A DNA stretch of 64,000 bases from an uncultured Verrucomicrobia subdivision 3 bacterium (GCA_903875465.1 CAIQWB010000099.1:124001-188000), one strand, 5' to 3'; shown: positions 1-9,616, counted from the stretch's first letter. Numbers and translations: made by a program. The notes: generated by a model not told the origin, from the letters alone.

Positions 1-774
1 CAAGTTAATGGTGGCCCATTGCACGGTGGCGAGGACTTCATCCAAAGCCACGGAGGAAGTATCGCCGGCTGGCTGATTGAGCCGGAGGCGGGCGAGGAGC
101 AGGGTATCGTCCAGTAGTTCCAGCAAACGCGTGCGGGAGATTTCAAACATTTGCTGCAACTCAGTGGCGAGCGCGCCGGAAGGCACTTCGCGAAAGGCGA
201 GGTCGGCGGCGCCGAGCAAACCATTGAGGGGGGTGCGCACCTGATGGGCCACGAGGGTTAGGAATTCGTTTTTGGTTTGGTTGAGGAGGGCGAGTTCATC
301 GTTGGCCTCGACCAGTTGCTGGCTGCGGAAGCGGATGGCTTCCTCCAGCAGGCGGCTGCGCAAGGCCCGGGTCTGTTCCTGCCGGTGATGGGCCAAATGG
401 GTTTTGACCCGGGCCAGCACCTCGACTGCTTGAAAGGGCTTGGTAATGTAATCCAGGCCCCCGGCGGTGAAGGCCTTGAGTTTGGCATCCGTCTCATGCT
501 GGCCGCTAATGAAAATGACGGGAATGTCCCGCGTATGGGCACCGGCCTTGAGCGTTTCGCACACTTGATAACCATCCATTTCGGGCATTTGGACATCCAG
601 TAAAACCAGATCGGGCAGGGCCCGGTCGATTTCCAGCAAGGCGCCCCGGCCGCTGCTGGCGGTGCGCACGGGATAGGCGTGATGGTGCAGGATATCCGAC
701 AGCACGCGCAGGTTGCCGGGAGTGTCATCCACCACCAGGATATCCTGGCAGGAAACGGGAAATTGGTCGGTCAT
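1..774 (-). CDS. Response regulator receiver / histidine kinase hybrid (3' part beyond window)
   Basis: The reading frame opens with ATG at 774 and runs off the left edge after 258 codons, so only the N-terminal part is present. Residues 10-125 form a receiver domain with the acidic pair D16-D17, phospho-acceptor D60 in a LLDVQMPEMDG motif and K112 in a ITKPF motif. A short coiled-coil linker (about 135-165) leads into a HisKA-type H-box with H177 (AHQVRTPLNG). The order REC then HisKA suggests a kinase whose own receiver controls or reports its state. The ATP-binding domain should lie to the left. The H-box has Gln after His where Glu is more common. The input signal cannot be told from this fragment. 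Confidence 0.88.
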   Translation of the reverse strand, partial: MTDQFPVSCQDILVVDDTPGNLRVLSDILHHHAYPVRTASSGRGALLEIDRALPDLVLLDVQMPEMDGYQVCETLKAGAHTRDIPVIFISGQHETDAKLKAFTAGGLDYITKPFQAVEVLARVKTHLAHHRQEQTRALRSRLLEEAIRFRSQQLVEANDELALLNQTKNEFLTLVAHQVRTPLNGLLGAADLAFREVPSGALATELQQMFEISRTRLLELLDDTLLLARLRLNQPAGDTSSVALDEVLATVQWATINL

Positions 775-1056
775 AAAAATCAAGGTTTAAGGTTGGCGGC
801 CAGCAGCCGCTGGCTCATGCAGAGACAGTGCGTCCGGGGGGCAGACAACGCCAAAAATAATCAGCAAGCGTGGCTAAAATAGCAACAAGCGCAGGTTGGT
901 GGAGGGCTGGGCCTGGAGGCGCGCCAACGTTAGCCGGCTGTCTGCCAGGCAGTGGGTGCAACTTGTCAATTGTTTGTAACGGAATCGTCACGGTGCTGTC
1001 GTTGAATGCAACGCAAGGGGGGGGCAAACTCAACCGCTGGTCAAAAGCGCTGAACT

Positions 1057-1893
1057 GTGGAAGTCAATCGCACAAATCAAAACCCCGGGAAACTGGCGGT
1101 GGGAAACCCCGCCGATGGCGTGCCCACGCTGGCGGAGCTCTGGCAGCGGCCGCTGCCGGGGTTTGCGGGTCAGCCGGTGCGGCGGGGCTGTTGTCGCGCG
1201 CTGGCCGCGCTGGGGCAGGGATGGTTGCGGGAGGCCACGGGCTGGGAACATATTCTAACGGGCAACGATCCGTTTATTCTCGCCCCCAATCACAGCAGCC
1301 GCGCCGAAGCCCTGCTCTTGCCGGCGTTGCTGGCGGTGCAACGCGGGGGGCGGCAGGTGCATTTTTTGGCCGACTGGAATTTTTTATTGTGGCCGCTGGT
1401 GGGCTGGCTGATCCAGATGAATGATCCGATCATTGTGACGCGCAAACCGGCGCGGCCGAAGTTTTTGAATGCCTTGAAGCCGTGGTTCAAGCCGGTGGCA
1501 TCGCCCTTCAAGGAAGCCCGGCGCCGTCTGCTGGCGGGCCAGTCGCTCGGGATTTTTCCTGAGGGCACGGTGAACACGCAGGCCGACCGCCTGCTGCGCG
1601 GACAGAGTGGCGTGGCGCGGCTTTCGCTGGAGACCGGCGCCCCGGTGATTCCCCTGGGGCTCCAATTCGCCGGGCCAGCCAAACGCTGGCTGGGAGCGGA
1701 AGTGATGACTTTGCACATTGGCCGGCCCATGCGGCCGATGAAGAATTATATTGGCACCACTGCCCCGGCGGCCGCGGTGCGCGAGTGGCACGAGCAAACC
1801 ATGCAGGCCATCGCTGAACTTTCCGGTAAAACGTGGCACCCACACAACCCCAAAACCAAATATGCCCCCGCTGATTCAAGTATTGCGAATTGA
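1057..1893 (+). CDS. PlsC-family lysophospholipid (1-acylglycerol-3-phosphate-type) acyltransferase
   Basis: This 278-residue protein belongs to the PlsC/LPLAT family, which acylates lysophospholipids or lyso-aminolipids at the inner membrane. Motif I is NHSSRAEA (N78, H79), an HX4E variant of the usual HX4D. Motif III is FPEGTVN around E169, and a V-I-P-L-G-L segment follows as in other members. The GTG at 1057 is the likely start because homology to the family begins soon after it. Its 3' end overlaps the next gene by 32 bp, so the two are probably translated together. That partner is a GNAT-fold acyltransferase, which suggests joint synthesis of an acylated amino acid or aminolipid. A general role in phosphatidic acid synthesis is the alternative. 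Confidence 0.85.
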   Translation: MEVNRTNQNPGKLAVGNPADGVPTLAELWQRPLPGFAGQPVRRGCCRALAALGQGWLREATGWEHILTGNDPFILAPNHSSRAEALLLPALLAVQRGGRQVHFLADWNFLLWPLVGWLIQMNDPIIVTRKPARPKFLNALKPWFKPVASPFKEARRRLLAGQSLGIFPEGTVNTQADRLLRGQSGVARLSLETGAPVIPLGLQFAGPAKRWLGAEVMTLHIGRPMRPMKNYIGTTAPAAAVREWHEQTMQAIAELSGKTWHPHNPKTKYAPADSSIAN

Positions 1894-2545
1894 AAACGAA
1901 AACGGCCGTCAACTGGCGCTCGAAGTCATGCGCGCCATTTACCGGGACGAAAAAAACTGGGTGCAGGCGGATGAAAAGCTCGTCGCCCGCGAAGAAATCA
2001 CGGACCCGGCGATTTCGTGGTTTGTGGTGCTCAGCGACGGCCGCCCGGCCGGGGTGCTGCGCGTGCTGTACGAACCGCCGCTGGATCTCTACCAGACGTA
2101 CGGTCTGAAGTTTGTCAACCAGGGGCTGGATATTGAGGCGTTACTGCGCCGCAGTCGCATTGCAGAAATTGGCCGGTTTGCGGTGCTGCCGGAGCACCGG
2201 CGCAGCGTGCTGGTGGCGGTGGCGCTCATGCGGGCGGCCGCACGGGAAACGGTGGAGCGCAATTTCAGCCATTACATCACGGATGTGTTTGAAGGCGAGA
2301 AGCACAGCCCTTATGAATTTCACACGCGCGTGATGGGCTTTCAATTGATTGCCACGCACGACACCGGGGAGCTGAACTGCCCGAACCGGCGCCTGACGAT
2401 GTTGCTGGACATCCGGTCGGCGTACCAGCGGTTGCGGCAGGAAAAGAGCTGGGCCTTCCGTTATTTGACCGAAGGCTGGGAACCGCAGTTGCATGAGCGG
2501 ATGGGGGAATCCTTCCGGCCGGTCGGGCAGCCAGTGGTGGTTTGA
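1862..2545 (+). CDS. GNAT-fold N-acyltransferase resembling FeeM/LuxI-type acyl-amino-acid synthases
   Basis: The protein has 227 residues from ATG 1862, which lies inside the end of the upstream plsC-like gene. The middle of the protein reads IAEIGRFAVLPEHRRS followed by a helix, matching the beta4-alpha3 acyl-donor binding region of GNAT-fold enzymes, especially the FeeM/autoinducer-synthase-like and exosortase-associated acyltransferase groups. These transfer a fatty acyl chain from ACP or CoA to an amino group. The overlap with a PlsC homologue parallels the OlsB/OlsA division of labour in ornithine-lipid synthesis (N-acylation, then O-acylation). That parallel is inference. A generic acetyltransferase role is the alternative. 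No signal peptide is visible, so it should act in the cytoplasm. Confidence 0.65.
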   Translation: MPPLIQVLRIENENGRQLALEVMRAIYRDEKNWVQADEKLVAREEITDPAISWFVVLSDGRPAGVLRVLYEPPLDLYQTYGLKFVNQGLDIEALLRRSRIAEIGRFAVLPEHRRSVLVAVALMRAAARETVERNFSHYITDVFEGEKHSPYEFHTRVMGFQLIATHDTGELNCPNRRLTMLLDIRSAYQRLRQEKSWAFRYLTEGWEPQLHERMGESFRPVGQPVVV

Positions 2546-3120
2546 ATTTTTGAGACGCGAGCGGCGCGGCCCGGAACTCTGCCGGGGTGTAATGTCTATT
2601 TCAAAGTTGGACTTTGCATTGGACCGGCGGTGGCATGGGTAATCGTTAGGGTAAATCGGGATGCTGCACCCCGGCTTAACTTAACTTAACATGCTGGTCA
2701 GGCAGTTCCGGGCCATGGTCATAAGATTGCGGGGGCAAAACATTAATCACTTTCGGTATTGTGCTGGATTGGACCGTAATGGAAGAAAGACTCGAAGGCG
2801 ACCTGGCCCGCTGCCAAAGTCCGTTGGCTAATGACACAATAGCGAGTGGTAAATAAAGGGTTGGCGATAGGGATTTCGTTGCGAATGGAACCTGCAAAAT
2901 TCAGGTAAAATCCAAGTCTCCAGCACCAAGAATTGGTGCTGGGATGCTGGCGATAAATGAGGTGTTTATTCCGTCCGTTCCGGAGGTTATAATAGGGAGA
3001 CTTACGGAAAAACCTCCACGGTGGCCCAAGTGCCATCCCGCCCTCTTTGCTAAGTGCTGGATCATGGGCTTTACGGCAGCGCCCGTCCAGCTATTGCGGG
3101 GTCACTCCGCGACTGACCGC
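2546..3120. other. Intergenic region, 575 bp, no supported gene
   Basis: It separates the rightward acyltransferase pair from a leftward isomerase gene, so it lies between convergent 3' ends. Short open frames exist but have no recognisable motif. It contains a small TTAAC tandem near 2677-2690 and the perfect hairpin listed separately. I see no convincing promoter or terminator. Confidence 0.5.
2920..2942. repeat. Perfect 10-bp inverted repeat with 3-nt loop
   Basis: CCAGCACCAA is followed by GAA and TTGGTGCTGG, giving a perfect 10-bp stem. No T-run follows on either side, so it is a poor intrinsic terminator. It could be a protein-binding palindrome or an RNA hairpin at the end of one of the convergent transcripts. 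Confidence 0.5.
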
Positions 3121-4161
3121 TCAGTGTTTCTTGGCAAAGGCGGCGTCGAAGGCGGCGGCGTTGGGGGTGAAATCGATTTGGCGCACGAAGGCGCAGGATT
3201 CGGTGGCGCCGTGCACGCGGTCCATGCGGCCGTCCTCCCATTCCACGGACAGGGGGCCGCGGTAGCCGATGTCGTTCAGGGCGACGATGATTTCTTCGAA
3301 GTTAATGTCGCCGTGGCCGAGGGAGCGGAAGTCCCAGTAGCGGCGGGCGTCGGTGAAATCGGTGTGGCCGCCAAACACGCCCACGGAACCATCGCCGTGG
3401 CCCCACCATACATCCTTCATGTGGGCATGGAAAATGCGGTCCGGGAAGTCGCGCAGGAATTTGACATAGTCCACGCCTTGATAGCCCAGGTGGGAGGGAT
3501 CGTAATTAAACCCGAAGCGCGGGTGATTGCCCACGGCGGCCAAAGCGCGTCGGGCGGAGGCGATGTCGAAGGCGATTTCGGTGGGGTGGACTTCCAGGGC
3601 GAAATTCACGTTCTCAGCGGCGAAGACATCCAGAATGGGCAGCCAGCGCTGGGCGAAGTCCACATAACCACGTTCCAAAAAAGCCTGGCTGGTGGGCGGA
3701 AAGGCATACAGCGCGTGCCAGATGGAGGAGCCGGTGAAGCCATTAATCACGGCGGGCGTGGTGTCGCCGGCGGCGCGGCCAGGCCGGGCGTTGAAAAATA
3801 TGCGGGCGGCGCGGGCGGTGGCCTTCACTTTCTCGGCGGCGCGCTGGCGGACGCCTTCGGGGGAGCCGTCGCCCCAGACATCGGCGGGCAGGATGGCCTG
3901 GTGGCGTTCATCAATCAAATCGCAGACAGCCTGGCCTACGAGGTGGGTGGAAAGGGCGTGGCAGGTCAAACCGTGCTGGGCAAGCAAGGCCCAGATTTTT
4001 TCCACGTAGCCGGGTTCGGCAAGGGCGCGGTCGACTTCGAAATGATCGCCCCAGCAGGCGAGTTCCACGCCGTCGTAGCCCATGGCTTTGACTTTGGGAG
4101 CGAGTTGGGCGAGGGGGAGATCGGCCCATTGGCCGGTGAAAAGGGTGACGGTTCTGGCCAT
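3121..4161 (-). CDS. Sugar phosphate isomerase/epimerase (xylose-isomerase-like TIM barrel)
   Basis: This 346-residue cytoplasmic protein starts at ATG 4161 ([12 protein letters not shown]). The open frame extends further upstream, but that part runs through repeat-like sequence and does not resemble the family. Expected AP-endonuclease-2/IolE-like barrel motifs are present: an [12 protein letters not shown] strand near the start, [21 protein letters not shown] and VEWEDG. Together these supply the Glu-Asp-His-Glu set that binds the divalent metal. Members isomerise or epimerise sugars and keto-sugars, and some act on 3-keto-glycosides. The neighbouring Tat-exported oxidoreductases and exported isomerase fit a sugar oxidation/isomerisation role. 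The substrate is unknown. Confidence 0.85.
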   Translation of the reverse strand: MARTVTLFTGQWADLPLAQLAPKVKAMGYDGVELACWGDHFEVDRALAEPGYVEKIWALLAQHGLTCHALSTHLVGQAVCDLIDERHQAILPADVWGDGSPEGVRQRAAEKVKATARAARIFFNARPGRAAGDTTPAVINGFTGSSIWHALYAFPPTSQAFLERGYVDFAQRWLPILDVFAAENVNFALEVHPTEIAFDIASARRALAAVGNHPRFGFNYDPSHLGYQGVDYVKFLRDFPDRIFHAHMKDVWWGHGDGSVGVFGGHTDFTDARRYWDFRSLGHGDINFEEIIVALNDIGYRGPLSVEWEDGRMDRVHGATESCAFVRQIDFTPNAAAFDAAFAKKH

Positions 4162-4679
4162 ATTTTTAATGGTTAATGGATAATGGACAATGGATAAATG
4201 ACGGAGGAATATTTGCAGTTGGTGCCTCATTGTCAATTATCAATTGACCGTTGGTTATGAGCAATGTGATCTAGGAGAAGTCGTTTGCCCGGGCGGTGAG
4301 GATGGTCAATTGACACCGGTTTTTAATTGGGAAGAAATCGGAATTTGTGCAACCCCAACAATGGTTGCGGTCGGGGACGGTTATCGGAGCGTTGGTGCGG
4401 GAGGCGGAGCAGGCGGAACGCCCGACGGATTTCGCTCATAAAACGGCCATTAGGCTAAACGAGGCATATAAAATGGAATAGTGGACGCTGCTGCTGGGGA
4501 AACCAAATACCTCACTGGCAAGGAATCCGCTTCCATGCTGGTCGACAGCTCCGAGTTGCCAAGGCTACTGACGAGTATCATCAAAACCACCCGGCGGAAT
4601 GATGTTTCGGCATGATTTTATTTTTGGCGCGGCTTTTGATTGCGTTATCCGGCCGGCCTGAGCCATTATCCCAATTCGC
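4162..4679. other. Divergent intergenic region, 518 bp, with repeat-like sequence
   Basis: It lies between the divergent isomerase genes and should hold promoters for both. Close to the leftward gene it contains an AATGGA-rich segment and an imperfect inverted copy, listed separately. GCAACC/GGTTGC near 4349-4368 could form a small hairpin. No coding sequence can be supported. Confidence 0.5.
4175..4245. repeat. Imperfect 18-bp inverted repeat, dispersed-repeat-like
   Basis: AATGGATAATGGACAATG (4175-4192) matches the reverse complement of 4228-4245 at 16 of 18 positions. The arms are separated by 35 bp. The low-complexity heptad-like pattern is typical of degenerate intergenic repeats rather than of an operator. 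The repeat sits directly upstream of the isomerase start at 4161. Confidence 0.55.
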
Positions 4680-5543
4680 ATGAAAATCCCACCGTTACTT
4701 TTGGCGGCCGCGCTTGGTTTCGCGAGCCTGAACCTGCTGGCCACTCCCATCCCCGAAAGCTGCCTGACGGGCGGCATCGCGATTGGGTGTCAGGCGTGGA
4801 CCTTTAATCAATTCTCAGTGATGGAGGCGATCGACAAGACGGCGGCGGCAGGTGGCAAGGTGATTGAATTTTATCCGGGCCAGAAATTCAGTCCGGACCA
4901 GCCGGACTTAAAATTTGATCATAACGCCACGCCGGAGATGATCGCCACGGTGAAGGCGCGGCTGGCCAAGGACGGCATTCGCGCGGTCAATTACGGGGTG
5001 GTGGGAATTTCCAAGGACGAGGCGGAGGCCCGGAAAGTATTTGAATTTGCCAAGACCTTTGAGCTTTATGGGATCACGACGGAATCGGTGGATGCGATTG
5101 ACACGATTGAAAAGCTGGTCAAGGAATACGACATTTGCGTGGGGTTCCATGATCATCCGCGCCAGCCGGGGAATCCGGGATACAAGATGTGGGATCCCAC
5201 TTATGTGTTGAGCGTGGTCAAGGACCGGGATGCGCGCATTGGGTCCACCGCGGATGTGGGGCATTGGGTGCGGTCGGGATTGGAACCGGTGGCGTGCCTG
5301 AAAATTCTGGAAGGCCATGTGATCAGCGTGCATCTAAAGGATCTGAATGAGAAATCGCCCAATGCGCATGATGTGCCCTATGGCACGGGGATTTCCAATA
5401 TTGGCGGCATTTTGGACGAGCTCAAGCGCCAGCAATTCAAGGGGAACGCCTCGATTGAATTTGAGTATAACTGGCAGAACAACGTCACGGACGCGGCCCA
5501 GTGCATTGGGTTTGTGCGCGGGCGGGGCGCGATGGTGCCGTGA
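4680..5543 (+). CDS. Exported sugar isomerase/epimerase-like TIM-barrel protein
   Basis: The 287-residue product begins with a Sec signal peptide (MKIPPLLLAAALGFASLNLLA, cleavage near TP or ATP), so the barrel should be periplasmic or extracellular. The mature part has the xylose-isomerase-like layout: GCQAWTFNQFS at the first strand, VGFHDHPRQ, TADVGHWVRSG, ISVHLKDL and SIEFEYNW. These carry the Asp, His and Glu positions that bind metal in the family. An exported member matches the Tat-exported oxidoreductase that follows about 190 bp downstream on the same strand, suggesting the two work on the same extracytoplasmic sugar or keto-sugar. The substrate cannot be read from the sequence. Confidence 0.82.
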   Translation: MKIPPLLLAAALGFASLNLLATPIPESCLTGGIAIGCQAWTFNQFSVMEAIDKTAAAGGKVIEFYPGQKFSPDQPDLKFDHNATPEMIATVKARLAKDGIRAVNYGVVGISKDEAEARKVFEFAKTFELYGITTESVDAIDTIEKLVKEYDICVGFHDHPRQPGNPGYKMWDPTYVLSVVKDRDARIGSTADVGHWVRSGLEPVACLKILEGHVISVHLKDLNEKSPNAHDVPYGTGISNIGGILDELKRQQFKGNASIEFEYNWQNNVTDAAQCIGFVRGRGAMVP

Positions 5544-5736
5544 TGGCTCGTAACCTTTTGGGACGAGGCGGCCACTAGAGATGGAAACCGGATGTGGTCC
5601 CGACCCCGGATGGGCGGCCGACTTTGAAAAAAATGTTGGGGACTTTGAAAAAGTTGGCGTGACAATGCCGCGAGTTTCGGGCAAGCATGGGGCTGGCCCA
5701 AAAAATTAACAACTGACTGAACTGCCATAAACAGCG

Positions 5737-7221
5737 ATGAAACCGACCATTAAGCCTGCCCGGACGGGCCAATCCCGCCGCCAGTTTCTCCAAACCACTG
5801 CCCTGGCCGCCGGGGCCGTTACTTTGGGTTTTCCGGCCCTCGTGCGCGGTCAAAACCTGAACAGCAAGTTGAACATTGCGGTGATTGGCGCCGGGGGCAA
5901 GGGGGCCAGCGACACGGATTGCTGCAACACCGAAACTATTTTTGCCTTGTGCGACGTGAACCGGAACAACTGCGCCGGGCAGCTGGAGAAGTACCCGGAA
6001 GCAAAGTATTACCAGAATTTCCGGCACATGCTGGACGAGGTGGGCAAGTCGATTGACGCAGTGGACGTGGCGACGCCGGATCATTTTCATGCGATTGCCG
6101 CAGCGGCAGCCATGGACATGGGCAAGCACGTGTACTGTCAAAAGCCGTTGTGCCAGACGGTTTGGGAAGCCCGGCAATTGCGGACGATGGCGGTGGAAAG
6201 GGGCCTGGTCACGCAGATGGGCAATCAAGGCAGTTCGCAGGATGGGCTGCGCCGGGGGGTGGAGGCCATTCAGGCGGGAATCATTGGCCAGGTCAAGGAA
6301 GCGCACATCTGGACCAACCGGCCCATCTGGCCGCAGGGCATTGACCGGCCCGAGGGTGAGGATCCCATCCCGGAAGGTTTGGACTGGAATTTGTGGCTGG
6401 GACCGGCCCCGGTGCGGCCTTACAAACGGGACGTGTATGATCCCTTCAAATGGCGTGGCTGGCTGGACTTTGGCACGGGCGCGCTGGGCGACATGGCCTG
6501 CCACACCGTGAATCTCACGTTCCGCGGCTTGCACTTGGGTTATCCCTCGGAAATTGAAGCGACCTGTTCGGGCGTGAAGGCGGAGACGTATCCGTTGAGC
6601 TCGAAAATCCGGTTTGAATTTCCCAAGCGGAAATTTTCCCAGGCGGCGGCGCATCCGTCGTGGTTTCACCGGCATGACACCCGGACCTTTGATGCGTGCA
6701 CGCTGTGGTGGTACGACGGCGGCCAGCCCAAGGAAGGCACGCGCGGCGGGCATGATGGTTCAAACAAGCCGCCGGTGGCGCTCACCGCGGATTTGGCGGC
6801 ATTTCGTGGCGAGGTGCCGGGGAGCGGCTGCCTGCTGATCGGCGACGGGGGCACGCTCTTTTCCCCGGATGACTACGGCACGGAATTTTATGTGAAGCTG
6901 AATGGCGACAGCAAATTCAGCCATTACAAGAAGCATCCGGCGGTGCAGGCGATTGCGCAGACGATTCCGCGCAACCTTCACAAAGGCGATGCGGACCGGA
7001 TGCACCATCAGGAATGGATCGCGGCGATCAAGGCGGGCAAGCCGGAAGATTGTTATTCGCGGTTTGATATTGGCGGGAGGCTGGCGGAAATCATGTTGCT
7101 GGGCTGTGTGGCGTTGCGCACCGGCAAAACCCTCGAATGGGATGGACCCAACATGAAGGTCACCAATGTGCCGGAGGCGGCACAGTACATCCGCCGCACC
7201 AACCGGACGGGCTGGATTTAA
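5737..7221 (+). CDS. Tat-exported Gfo/Idh/MocA-family oxidoreductase
   Basis: The N-terminus carries a twin-arginine signal (SRRQFLQ, then a hydrophobic stretch ending near VRGQ), so the enzyme is exported folded, presumably with bound NAD(P). The Rossmann motif is AVIGAGGKGA. The usual EKP motif appears as YCQKPL, which keeps the catalytic Lys but replaces Glu with Gln. The 494-residue length and the two-domain layout fit the exported Planctomycetes/Verrucomicrobia subfamily. Enzymes of this type oxidise or reduce a sugar ring hydroxyl, and the exported Zymomonas glucose-fructose oxidoreductase is a precedent. It lies between the exported isomerase and an MFS carrier. Confidence 0.9.
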   Translation: MKPTIKPARTGQSRRQFLQTTALAAGAVTLGFPALVRGQNLNSKLNIAVIGAGGKGASDTDCCNTETIFALCDVNRNNCAGQLEKYPEAKYYQNFRHMLDEVGKSIDAVDVATPDHFHAIAAAAAMDMGKHVYCQKPLCQTVWEARQLRTMAVERGLVTQMGNQGSSQDGLRRGVEAIQAGIIGQVKEAHIWTNRPIWPQGIDRPEGEDPIPEGLDWNLWLGPAPVRPYKRDVYDPFKWRGWLDFGTGALGDMACHTVNLTFRGLHLGYPSEIEATCSGVKAETYPLSSKIRFEFPKRKFSQAAAHPSWFHRHDTRTFDACTLWWYDGGQPKEGTRGGHDGSNKPPVALTADLAAFRGEVPGSGCLLIGDGGTLFSPDDYGTEFYVKLNGDSKFSHYKKHPAVQAIAQTIPRNLHKGDADRMHHQEWIAAIKAGKPEDCYSRFDIGGRLAEIMLLGCVALRTGKTLEWDGPNMKVTNVPEAAQYIRRTNRTGWI

Positions 7222-7245
7222 GCCGGGAAGTCAGGCATTAACCGT

Positions 7246-7267
7246 GGTTGGCACCCAGGCGCCAACC
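7246..7267. terminator. Possible stem-loop after the oxidoreductase gene
   Basis: GGTTGGC (7246-7252) pairs perfectly with GCCAACC (7261-7267) around an 8-nt loop, 24 bp after the stop codon. There is no clean T-run, so termination is only a possibility. Confidence 0.3.
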
Positions 7268-7461
7268 GCTTGGTTAAAAAGCGGGGGGAGGGGAGTTCCT
7301 TTTCCTCCCGCGGCGCAGCTTTACCTTGGGGAACTGCGGCCGGAACGACCGGCGCGAGAGTCACGGCGTCTGGCCGGGTAGTCAATTTACATTACTTCCC
7401 GGCGGATCGGGATAGCGCTAGGATTCACCGGGTTCCCCGAATGCGTTAGTTGAATTTAATT

Positions 7462-9036
7462 ATGAGTAACAATCCGAATAAAATCCTGTTTTGGGGCTGC
7501 TTTATCGCGCTCATTACCACCTCCTATGCGTTTATCAGCCGGATGATTCTGTGCGGCGGGCAGTTCGCCACGGACTTTGGGTTGGACAAGGTTTCGGTGG
7601 GGGAATTGCAAGGCGCGGGCATCTGGCCGTTCGGGGTGAGCATCATTCTCTTCAGTTTGTTTATTGACCGGATTGGTTACAAGGTGGCCATGGTCTTTTC
7701 CTTTGTCAGCTATCTGATTTACACGGCGATGGCATTTGCCGCCTATGCCTCCATCCATGGGCTGACGGGCGACGCCCTGGTGGCCGGCCAGAAACATGGG
7801 TATCAACTGCTTTACTGGGGCAGCATTATTTTGGGGCTGGGCAATGGCAGTGTGGAGTCGTATGCAAATCCGATTGTGACCACCATGTTCAACACGGACA
7901 AGGTCAAGTGGCTGAACCGGTTGCATGCCGGCTGGCCGGGCGGGTTGGTGCTGGGCGGGTTGTGCACGATTGCACTGGCGGATAACAAAGACTGGCGGAT
8001 CACGCTGGGGTTGATTTTGCTTCCGGCGATTATTTTCTTCCTGATTTTGATTAGTCAGACATTTCCCCGCAGCGAACGGGAACAGGCCGGGGTTAGCTAT
8101 GTTTCGATGCTCAAGGAACTGGGGGCGTTTGGCGCGCTGGTTGGTTTTGGCCTGGTGTTTGCGCAACTCGGCCAGCCGGATGTATTCGGCTGGGGCACGA
8201 ATGTTTCCTGGGTGCTGACGGGGGTGGTGGTGCTGGCTTTTGTGGTCATCACCAAGTCGGTGGGGCGGCTAATTCTGGCCTTTCTCATCCTCATCATGAT
8301 GCCGCAGGCCACCACGGAACTGGGCACCAACGGCTGGATCACCTCGCTGATGGAAGACCCGATGAAAGCGGCGGGCTATAATCCGGCCTGGGTGCTGGTC
8401 TACACCTCCTCAATCATGCTGATCCTGCGTTTTTGTGCGGGGCCGCTGGCGCATAAATTTTCCCCGGTCGGGCTGCTGGCGGCGTGTTCGGGGCTGGCGG
8501 CGCTGGGTATTCTGGCGTTGTCGCAGACGGCCCATGCGGGTACCGGCGTGATCTTTGCCGCCGCCACGTTGTTTGGCGTGGGCATTACCTTCTTCTGGCC
8601 GACGATTTTGGGGCTGACTTCGGAACAATGTCCGCGCGGCGGGGCGTTGACCTTGAATGCGATGGGGGGGATTGGGATGCTGGCCGTGGGGATTTTGGGG
8701 GCGCCGTTTCTGGGTTATATGCAGGAGACCTCGGCGACGCAGCAACTGGCCACGGCCAGCCCGGCCCTTTATCAGTCCGTTACGGTGGAAAAACAATATT
8801 TACTGGGCGGTTACCGGGCGATTGATCCGGTCAAGAGTGCGGCGGTGACCGATGCCGCGGGGGCGGCTGCCCTGCACACGGCCACCACGACCGGGCAGTT
8901 CACCGCGCTGGGCAAAATGGCCATGTTTCCCGCCTTCACCTTTGCCTGCTATCTGGCCCTCCTGCTGTACTTCAAAGGCCGGGGCGGCTATAAAGCAGTG
9001 GAACTGACGCAAACCGCGAGAAAACGCGGAAAATAA
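7462..9036 (+). CDS. Major facilitator superfamily transporter
   Basis: This 524-residue polytopic protein starts at ATG 7462. A TTG 12 bp earlier is in frame but less likely. About twelve hydrophobic helices can be picked out, with a SLFIDRIGYKVAMV segment matching the cytoplasmic loop 2-3 signature of MFS carriers. The C-terminal half has a long Ala/Thr-rich loop (about residues 430-485) before the last helix, which makes it longer than the usual 400-450 residues. Its place between two Tat-exported sugar oxidoreductases suggests uptake of the sugar, or export of a product, handled by this locus. The substrate is inferred only from context. Confidence 0.87.
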   Translation: MSNNPNKILFWGCFIALITTSYAFISRMILCGGQFATDFGLDKVSVGELQGAGIWPFGVSIILFSLFIDRIGYKVAMVFSFVSYLIYTAMAFAAYASIHGLTGDALVAGQKHGYQLLYWGSIILGLGNGSVESYANPIVTTMFNTDKVKWLNRLHAGWPGGLVLGGLCTIALADNKDWRITLGLILLPAIIFFLILISQTFPRSEREQAGVSYVSMLKELGAFGALVGFGLVFAQLGQPDVFGWGTNVSWVLTGVVVLAFVVITKSVGRLILAFLILIMMPQATTELGTNGWITSLMEDPMKAAGYNPAWVLVYTSSIMLILRFCAGPLAHKFSPVGLLAACSGLAALGILALSQTAHAGTGVIFAAATLFGVGITFFWPTILGLTSEQCPRGGALTLNAMGGIGMLAVGILGAPFLGYMQETSATQQLATASPALYQSVTVEKQYLLGGYRAIDPVKSAAVTDAAGAAALHTATTTGQFTALGKMAMFPAFTFACYLALLLYFKGRGGYKAVELTQTARKRGK

Positions 9037-9083
9037 GTTTACTAAATCCTTGAATCATTCTTAAAATAAACAGTCTAAGAACT

Positions 9084-9616
9084 ATGGATGCATCGAATGG
9101 AAAATCGGGAAAGGACGGCGGTTGTCACGGTGAATACTCGCTGGCCTTTTTAGTGCTGCGGCTGTGGCTGGGCCCGCGGGCTTTGCTGGCGGGCGTGGAA
9201 AAATATTCGGCCTATCGCACCGAGCAAAAACCGCTGCTGGATCCGGTGACGGGCATGGTGGATCCCAGCGGGGCCATGGTGGATGTCAAAATCAAGTATT
9301 ACTCGCTGACCAATTATTCCGGCGTGCCGGCGCCCCTGAAGGACAAATTCGCCAATGAACCCCTGCTGCCGCATTTCGCCCTGCACCAGTTCGATACTTT
9401 GCTGGGGCCGGCGCTCGTGATTTCGGGCGTGATGCTCCTGCTCGGTATGGGCACGCGCATCTCGCTCTTTATTCAGGGAATCATTTACTCCGCCCTGATG
9501 GTGGGGTTGCTGTTGATCCGCCAGGATGACGGCATCTCCTGGCTGGGCATTCATGTGGGCTTGGTGGCCCTGGCCCTGACGCTCGTGAAGAACAACCGCC
9601 TTTGCCTCTTGAAAAA

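Noticed and set aside
2944-4176. A 410-codon rightward frame antisense to the sugar isomerase
   Set aside because: Its product is Gly/Val/Ala-rich with no domain, and it mirrors the codon bias of the real gene on the other strand.
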